DNA of 64,000 bases from Luzula sylvatica (lineage: Eukaryota > Streptophyta > Magnoliopsida > Poales > Juncaceae). The stretch is taken from assembly GCA_946800325.1 (NCBI GenBank), contig OX326957.1, forward strand, positions 49,967,307 to 50,031,306, given 5' to 3'. This document shows positions 57,200 through 64,000 of the stretch, one piece after another (positions within the stretch are counted from its first letter, which is position 1; each line of letters opens with the position of its first letter). The translations under genes and the position numbers were made by a program. Below the pieces are notes generated by a model. That model was not told the origin of the DNA. It saw only the letters and a list, made by a program, of their open reading frames with translations, and did no database searches.

Positions 57200-58225
57200 G
57201 ATCAGATCATTCAGATGAATCTATGGTATTATTCAGAATATTCCAGAAATATAGAGAGACGTCTTTCTAGAGAGAGAAAGGGTGTGAAGAGAGAAAGACC
57301 GAGAAAAAGGAGTTTTTCTCGGTGTAGAGAATCGATATAATCAAGCAAGTTCGCCGGTGCAGCGTCTAGGCAGTTGCACCCGCGACCGACGAACTCCGAC
57401 TCATGGTGGATACAAGTAGAGGAGCGACACTTGTGGCTCTCCGATTGTGATCAAACCGAAGGAGCAAAACTGTGGGCTGTGGAAGAGTGTGGACGTGGGA
57501 CGCACGAAAGACAACCGGAGGCGTGTCAAGATGGTGGGAGACGTGTGGTATGGGACGCACGGGCTAGTCACCAACGTGACACCGGAGAAGGAAATGATAC
57601 GAGCGATCAACCCGTCGTCCGTGATCAATTTCACGCTGGTAATCGTCTATCCTTCTATTGCATCGTACCCTCGAAGTCATGGCGTGATCTTGGATTTTGG
57701 GAACCGGACCGGGCCTTCATATCCGCTGCGCGGGCCCGGGGACGGGTGAATTTCCAACACTATTTATATCACATAGGATTAGGATGGGCCAGAAGACATG
57801 TATATCCAATATACACTCTTTCACACAGAAAGTTGCATGAATCTGTTCAATATTCTGTCCACACGAAATTGGTAAATTTCTCTGACAGAAAATCAACATA
57901 CACGAAAGTTGTAGATAATCTTATTATCTATCCAATCAAATTTGGCCTGGCCCAATTGGAGTTTGTATGCAAAAGTTATGACTGTTTTACTAACTGTATG
58001 TCATACTGTTGCACCCTTTCGGTATTTCATAGAAACGACACTGATACTTCGTTCATATGAAATATATTTCTATATGAAGGTTGTATGTAATCTTATTATC
58101 TATCTACCCAATTTGAACCATTCAAATTAGATTTTCCTACTGAAAGATATGACCACGAATGTACGCTTACATTTGTTTATCCTTGTGTACACTTTTACGG
58201 TTGATCCGAAACTGTATTTCCTTCA
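56560..58225 (-). repeat. 5' LTR of copia B with an inverted LTR piece inside
   Basis: 56560-57029 and 57764-58225 together make one minus-strand LTR of this family. Between them, about 57045-57762 is a + strand copy of the 3' two thirds of a related LTR, ending GGGTGAATTTCCAACA. The two LTR 3' parts therefore form a large inverted repeat (arms about 470-520 bp). A (CT)n run lies near the centre. Confidence 0.88.
57127..57196. repeat. (CT)n microsatellite
   Basis: About 35 uninterrupted CT dinucleotides; the same place in other LTR copies has only a short TTTCTCTCTCATC. Confidence 0.95.
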
Positions 58226-58790
58226 GTCTTGCGCTTTTTCGACTTTCGATTGAATTCTCATATCATCTCTTACAAGGGTTTGCCTAGATCCAATGACATG
58301 TTTCTATTGATTTATGGAGGGCTTTACAAAATATAACTAGGCTATTACAATTGCTACTAATGAACTAACACATGATCGGTCACGCAACATGGGAATCGAT
58401 TAATAGATGTATTCGAAATATATCTCAGATCTAGTGTTTTATCTAGGATTATGGAAGCTCAAGATCAAGGCTTAGTTTTCTCTCTTTTGAATGGGAAAAT
58501 GATTTTGCCAAAAAAGTTTAGGAGAGAAAAACTCAATGTAGTCCTATTTATAGAACACATAAATTTCCCTTGAAAAAGAGTTTTTTTGTACAATTCGTTC
58601 GAATGAACAATGACGGTTTGTTTGAACGGATTGTAAGTCAAACTACCCGTTACGAGTAAAATAATTTGAAAAACGTTTGGTTGGTTCGAACGAACACTCA
58701 AAGTTCGTTCGAACGGACCTTCTTCTGTGACAAAGGTTGAATTGGCACATGCTTTCGTTCGAACGGATGAAGTGGTTTTGGATATCGACG
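58226..58790 (-). mobile_element. LTR-like fragment C, right part
   Basis: Probable continuation of 28629-28882 after copia B. Contains several TTCGTTCGAACGGA palindromes (58620-58765). No coding frame. Limits and LTR identity are inferred. Confidence 0.4.
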
Positions 58791-58792
58791 TC

Positions 58793-59290
58793 GCTACCGA
58801 GCCCCGCGCAGCGGAATGATGGGCCCGGTCCGACCCGATCCCGAGGACCACATCACCGATCCGAAAATACAAATCTTAAAATGCAACTACAACTATGAAT
58901 ATAACTATTATATACATATAATCATACCACGTGAAATTGATCACGGAGATGGTTTGATTCACGCGCAGTTGCTGCTAACTCCGATTCCGGTAACACGCAC
59001 GTCCCACGCCCGCGCCATTCGACACATTGCTCGAAGCACCGATTTTTCGTTTACCTCTCTTGACGTTGTTCGCTACACGGAAGATAACACCATTTTCTCT
59101 CTCTTTACCCCCCTCCTTGCACGATCGGCCACACAGCCTTGTCACTTTAAATCTTTCAAGGCAGTTTAAACAATACCTTTTGGAGCGAAGCGACTCCCTT
59201 TCCTCTCCATTCTGTTTAGTATTGGACACCTCCAGTCCACGTATATTATACAAGGATAACTAGTCTGAGTGGCTACTCATCCTCTCCAGT
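58793..59290 (-). repeat. Diverged LTR remnant of a copia relative
   Basis: In the same order as the 3' part of the B LTR: CCGCGCAGCGGAATGATGG with GGGCCCGGTCCG, then a GCAACT/ATTGATCACG section, then GTAACACGCACGTCCCACG, matching GTGACAATCCGCGCGTCCC of B in position. Similarity is patchy, so it is another subfamily or an old copy. Confidence 0.5.
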
Positions 59291-59474
59291 GGTGAACAAA
59301 ACAGAGAGAAGAACTATGTTTTGCTGAATTTCGGAGGATTTTAAAGGGATTTATTCTGAATCTTTTGAGAATATCCTCAAGGGTATTTTAGAGTTTTCTC
59401 CCTCATCCCTTGGCCAAATTGATGAAATTTGGACCGTTGGATTCGTTGCAACTTTCTCTACCTGATCATGCAAG

Positions 59475-60353
59475 TTGCAACTCAAATCTTGTCTGTTAGC
59501 AATCTCAATTTCCTATAAAAGAGAACCAAAGCCTATTCTTTCAATCACCATTCGTCCTCTTTGGTCAATCCACTCCATTTTTAGGAGAAGGTATGGTCAA
59601 TCCACTCCATTTCCTATAAAAGAGAACCAAAGCCTCTTCCCCTCCATTGTTAGAGCTTTGAAGCTCCTTCTAGCTAATCGTTGAGCCATTTTCGCCAAGG
59701 AAATCGTGTCTTAGCACGGTTTCCGAAACCGTTCCGAGGATCTTTCCCTCTATCCACCTTCTCCGCATCGGATACAAGATTGTTCTCCTCGTCCTCTCAC
59801 TTCCCCTCAAGGCGTGAAGGCTCGAGGACCTAGCCAAAATTCATTCTTGGACTCAATTTCATTGCTTTTTCGGTAATTTTCCTCTCTTTTTAGGTTTAGA
59901 TTAGAAATTAAGTAGATTTGATCCAATTCTCTTTGTGAACTTGTTATATACTGTGTAATATAGTTTGTGGAATTTTTATGGAATTTTTCTTGTATTTTTC
60001 CCATTTTTCCTTTGTGATATACTCAATTTTATGTGCTGTTTTGTTAATTCCTTTTAAAACATTTAATGCCCAAAATACCCTTGTGATCTATAAATTGCAT
60101 AAATTCGAAAATTGTGTTTGTGAAAGTGAAATTTTGACCAGAGCTTTGTGAAGTTTAGATCTCGATTGTGACAAAATATTATAGTCTCTGGATCAATAAA
60201 AACAATTCTTGAATTGAGAATTTGATTATACGCAAACTTTCCTTGGAACGAACCTCTACTTAGCCTAATCTAGTAGTTGTTTAAAAATAATTTTTGAGTA
60301 ACTCGCTAGATTGAATTTTCACTTTTTAAACGACCTATTTTGCGAATTATTAA
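59475..60353 (+). repeat. 5' LTR region of a gypsy-type element E
   Basis: LTR-like DNA ends just before a gypsy primer-binding site. Two TATAAAA boxes (59514 and 59615), each in TTTCCTATAAAAGAGAACC, result from an internal duplication of about 101 bp. The left LTR end is not determined; 59290-59475 may belong to it. Confidence 0.6.
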
Positions 60354-60354
60354 A

Positions 60355-60369
60355 TGGCGCCGCTGCCGG
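60355..60369 (+). other. Primer-binding site of gypsy element E (tRNA-Asp type)
   Basis: TGGCGCCGCTGCCGG differs in one base from TGGCGCCGTTGCCGG, the site typical of plant Athila/Tat gypsy elements. Confidence 0.85.
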
Positions 60370-60461
60370 AGAAATTTTGTTGAACTATTTTTCGAATTCT
60401 TGATTTTCTTGAATATTTCTAATTCACTTTCTTTTTCCCTTATTTTGCGAGGTACACACAA

Positions 60462-60531
60462 GATGAATTCTCAAGACGAATCGTTGACTCTACAAGAAGA
60501 ATGGTGGGATCTCTCTCTACGAAGGCAAAGG
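60462..60531 (+). pseudogene. Start of gypsy E gag, cut by copia D
   Basis: An ATG 93 bases after the PBS opens MNSQDESLTLQEEWWDLSLR; copia D is inserted at 60532. The rest of the element lies beyond D, outside the window. Confidence 0.5.
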
Positions 60532-61543
60532 TGAAAGAAATACAGTTTCGGATCAACCGTAAAAGTGTACACAAGGATAAACGAATGTAGTCGTACATTC
60601 GTGGCCATAACTTTCAGTGGGAAAATCCAATTAGAATGGTTCAAATTGGGTTAGATAGATAATGAGATTATCTACAACCTTCTTATAGAAATATATTTCA
60701 TATGAACGAAGTATAAGTGTCGTTTCTGTGAAATACCGAAAGGGTGCAACAGTATGACATACAGTTAGTAAAACAGTCATAACTTTTGCATACGAACTCC
60801 AATTGGGCTGGGCCAAATTGGGTTGTGTAGATAATAAGATTATCTACAACTTTCGTGTTGGTTGATTTTCTGTCAGAGAAATTTATCAATTTCGTCTGGA
60901 CAGAATACTGAACAGGTTCATACAGTTTTCTGTGTGAAAGGGTGTATATTGGATATACATGCCTTTTGGCTAATCCTTATCCTATTTAGGTATAAATAGG
61001 ATTTTCTCTCTCATCTTCACTAAGCAATTCAATCAGTTGAATCATTCTAAGCAAGTGATTATTCTGCCCAATATACACAAGAAAAAGAGCAAATTCAGAT
61101 TTGATCTTTAGTGAGTGAAAGGGTGCGAAGAGAGAGAAATCGAGAAAGGAGTTTCTCGAGTAATAGAGAATCGATTAGATCGAGCAAGTTCGCCGGTGCA
61201 TCGTCTAGGCAGGTGCATCCGCGACCGACGTCTTGCGACTCACGGTGGATACAAGTAGAGGAGCGACAATTGTGGCTCTTGGATTGTGATCGACTCAAGG
61301 AGTGAGAAGACGGTCAACGAACGGTGAAAGACGCGTGGTATGGGACGCGCGGATTGTCACCAACGTGACAGGAGATAGAAGGCGGCGATCAACCCTTCGT
61401 GCGTGATCAATTTCACGCTGGTATAGATCTATCCTTCTATTCGCATCGTACCCTCGAAGTCATGGCGTGATCTCGGGAATCGGGGAATCGGACCGGGCCT
61501 TCATTCCGCTGCGCGGGCCCGGGGTCGAGGATATTCCCCTTCA
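60532..61543 (+). repeat. 5' LTR of copia D
   Basis: 1,012 bp, TGAAAGAAATACAG to TATTCCCCTTCA. Same family as the LTRs of A and B. Confidence 0.94.
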
Positions 61544-61544
61544 G

Positions 61545-61556
61545 TGGTATCAGAGC
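61545..61556 (+). other. Primer-binding site of copia D
   Basis: Perfect TGGTATCAGAGC, one base after the LTR. Confidence 0.96.
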
Positions 61557-61797
61557 GATCGCCATCGATTCGAGGGTCGAATCATAGTCGTATATTAGAT
61601 ATACGCACGGGTTATCAAAGTTCGTACCCGTTTGCATGATGTTATATATTTAGAATGTCAAATTCCATTAAAATCACAAGTGAAATTCGCTAGAGATGGA
61701 TCAATAGTTGATTGAGAGTATCTAGGAATAATCGTGAAAAGGTTTCATGATTGATCGTTTTGGAAACGAACGAAAACAGCAGATCAAAAATCGCATA

Positions 61798-62250
61798 GTC
61801 CGTTATAACGGACTTGGAGTCCGTTGCAACGGACCCTGTATAGGATGCGGGGGTGTGAGGAGGACCGTGAAAACTGCTTATTCCGTTGTAACGGACTTGG
61901 AGTCCGTTGTAACGGACCTTGTATCTGATACGAGGTTGCGGGGATGCCAAGGGTGTCTATTGGAGTTCGTTGTAACGGACTGGGTCCGTTGTAACGGAGC
62001 TCTACGCAGTTGGTCCGTTGCAACGGACTGTATGTTGCGTTGTAACGGACTGGTCTCTGGAAATTTGGACGAAGGTTTGCAGAAAATAGCGTTGTAACGG
62101 ACCTATGTTGCGTTGTAACGGACATGTTTCTGGCAAAATTTGGCCAAACTCCGAAATAAATAGCGTTGTAACGGACTGGACTTCCGTTGCAACGGAGTGC
62201 CAAGTATACTGGAGGTCCGTTGTAACGGACTATGTTGCGTTACAACGGAC
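61798..62250 (+). repeat. Palindrome array in the leader of copia D
   Basis: About 14 GTCCGTTRYAACGGAC units in 453 bp, matching the array of B in number and order. The first part repeats every 83-84 bp (GTATAGGATGC at 61838, GTATCTGATAC at 61921). The 3' half AACGGA(C/G) is present in all units. Confidence 0.93.
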
Positions 62251-63029
62251 TGGTTTCTGGTTGCTGATTTTGTTTTCGTGATAACTTTGGCTACACAACT
62301 TGGAATTTTGAGTTCTTTATATCGATTTGATCGGCATCAATCATACTAGCATATTATTAGATAATTATTTAGAATAATTAGACTCCCGAATAAAATCATA
62401 TGCATATAGAAAATCTTGTGATAGTGATATAATTGGATTATGTCACGAATTTAGAAACATGCAATGGCATGATCCCTCATAATATTTAAGTCATGGAAAT
62501 GCCTTCCATATCCACAACCATCTAGATTGATATGACATAGTGCGTGGTTTCAGGCCATAGTCGGGCACGTACTATTGTATATATTGATGCGGGTGGTAAG
62601 CGTTAATTGGGGATTCACGTGGTTTCAGGCCATAGTCGGGCACGTGAGTAGTTCAATTGAACGATACGATGGATATGGTTGTGACTTAACCGTCCAAGCC
62701 AATCCGATTGGAGTTCGGGGCATAGATAGGATGCACACACGGAACTGGGATTGTATTGGATACGATTCATCACCGAAATCTTATAACGGTTCAAGAATCG
62801 CATTGGATGCGATTGGATATAATCCTACCTAAAATATCGAGATCTCATTTGTCGGCCATAGTCACTTATGGGAGGATCGTAAAATATGGGTCTTGAGTGT
62901 TATGGACTTGGAGTCCCGTATCGGTATGAGGGTTATCGATTCGATAAAATAACACTATCATATGTTCATCATATAAGCATATAGATTAAGTACGCACGGT
63001 TAGGAGTTAATCTTCATCATCCGTTTAGA

Positions 63030-64000
63030 ATTATGTTTTCAAGCAACACCAAATATATCGTAGAGATCGATATGATAGATAGCTTTTGGGCCGGAATTAC
63101 CATGATTAACCTTGATAGTTAAAGAATAGTTCTTTAGACTTAAAGGAACGTGTTGGACACGGAAATGGTAGATTCGGGGCTCGAGGCATTGGCTTTAGAG
63201 AAAGCCGGGTTCGATAAACTTTAAGAAGGAATCGAACGATATTACGTGCCTTGTGGTGGCATGTATAGACGCAAATTTCTCAAAATTGTTTTGAGAATTC
63301 GGGTGTATATGAAAGTAAAACACAACGCTCATGAAATAGTTTCAAGAGCTAGAGCGCGTTGAATGGTTCGATGCGGCTCAAAGAGTAGGTTAATTTTGAG
63401 ACGCCTTATGGGTCTTTGATTAACACTCGTGTGTTGATGGTACGAGATTTGATGTTCGTGACCGAATATCATATGCATTCGATAGATAAGTCGATCCTGA
63501 AATTGCATATGATGCGATTTAAATTTGAATTGGAGATGCTCAGAGTATCCGAGGAATCCAATGCATATAGATGCGTGGATGTCCTTGTAATTCAAAAGCG
63601 GGATCGAAAGAAATGTATGTCTAAGGGTATTTTGGGAAAATGTTTTCCAAAATGGAGAGTTCGGACAAAGAGTTGTCCAAACTAATGACTCAAAGAATGG
63701 TGAAATCCGAGGAGGATTAAACCTAGAAGTTGATTGCTTCTTTTGGCATTGCCGTCTTGGCCATATAAACGAGATACGCGTATCTAGATTCCATGTGATG
63801 GAATGCTAGAATCATTCGAATTAGATTCGATTGATTAATGCGATACTTATTTATTAGGCAAGACGACAATGGCATCATTCTCCAAAGGTTGGAGAAAGAT
63901 CCAACGAATTATTGGAAATTACATTTAGATGTAATGTTCCGATAAGTTCCGAGGCAAGAGGAGGCTATCGGTATTTTGTTACGTTTATGGACGGTTAAAG
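63030..64000 (+). pseudogene. Decayed gag and early integrase of copia D
   Basis: From TTTTCAAGCAACACC (gag start) on, homology to the B gag is visible but broken by many indels and stops. VLVIQKRDRKKCMSKG at about 63580-63630 and FFWHCRLGHINE at about 63735-63775 are landmarks. Most indels are shared with element A. Confidence 0.88.

Larger units (their letters stand above)
28883..58225 (-). mobile_element. Copia-type LTR retrotransposon B carrying three nested CACTA elements
   Basis: The minus-strand element runs from its 5' LTR (56560-58225) to its 3' LTR (28883-29873). The flanks are atctt (28878-28882) and gtctt (58226-58230), a 5-bp target duplication with one mismatch. Removing CACTA-1, -2 and -3 and the inverted LTR piece leaves about 8.5 kb with leader, gag, protease, integrase, RT and RNase H in copia order. 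The LTRs differ little by eye. It cannot be autonomous: gag has an in-frame stop, the protease DTG is DTR, part of the integrase core is deleted, the RT YVDD box is NVDD, and a stop precedes the last part of RNase H. Confidence 0.92.
60532..64000 (+). mobile_element. Copia-type LTR retrotransposon D (5' part, runs off the window)
   Basis: Complete 5' LTR, PBS, leader with palindrome array and the start of a decayed gag/pol region. Internal sequence follows element A closely (11160-12160 versus 62990-63990) and shares its stops and indels. The 3' end and TSD are not in the window. Confidence 0.93.

Noticed and set aside
57374..58060. 228-codon frame across the nested LTR
   Set aside because: Runs through two LTR pieces in opposite orientation; no domain and not conserved in other LTR copies.
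61798..62250. CRISPR-like array
   Set aside because: Regularly repeated palindromes could mimic one, but spacers are themselves repeated, this is a plant retroelement leader, and no cas-like gene exists.

Overview
The window looks like nuclear DNA of a flowering plant, most likely a eudicot. It holds two intronless family-1 UDP-sugar glycosyltransferase genes with plant PSPG boxes, an LEA2/NHL-type gene remnant, a FAR1-like remnant, and a dense set of plant transposable elements (Ty1/copia, Ty3/gypsy, CACTA, hAT, Mutator-like, L1-type LINE, tRNA-derived SINE). Base composition is AT-rich, and no bacterial, organellar or viral gene order is visible. No species can be named from sequence alone.

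Layout. 1-9.5 kb: small gene relics (RNase H-like fragment, LEA2-type gene without a usable ATG, FAR1-like fragment) broken up by short elements whose ends can be fixed: a 1,665-bp non-autonomous LTR element (TSD ttagc), an 897-bp hAT element (8-bp TSD), a 133-bp SINE (10-bp TSD) and a 421-bp Mutator-type MITE (9-bp TSD). 9.5-17.7 kb: an inverted-repeat element split by a decayed copia element (A, TSD atgta), followed by a 390-bp tandem duplication. 17.7-18.9 kb: a second hAT element. 19.8-27.0 kb: the only clearly functional host genes, two tandem UGT genes on the + strand, separated by a truncated LINE and intergenic DNA. 27.0-28.9 kb: minisatellites, a 45-G run and an LTR fragment (C).

28.9-58.2 kb is one nested structure. 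A minus-strand copia element (B) about 8.5 kb long is stretched to 29.3 kb by three CACTA transposons: CACTA-1 (30242-33635, TSD taa), CACTA-2 (36490-46925, TSD gtt) and CACTA-3 (50234-56491, TSD ccc). B itself sits in LTR-like sequence C. CACTA-2 carries an apparently intact eight-exon accessory-protein gene and a rearranged Tnp2 transposase gene. CACTA-3 is a deletion derivative of the same family. From 58.2 kb on come an LTR remnant, the 5' end of a gypsy element (tRNA-Asp-type PBS) and, inside its gag start, a third copia element (D) whose LTR, PBS and leader are present and whose 3' part runs off the window.

The most unusual structure is in the copia 5' leaders. B and D each carry about 14 copies of a 16-bp palindrome (GTCCGTTRYAACGGAC) arranged partly in an 84-bp higher-order repeat. 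A and D also share the same badly decayed gag region, which suggests a non-autonomous lineage that kept moving after its proteins were lost. I found no CRISPR arrays, operons, rRNA or canonical tRNA genes.
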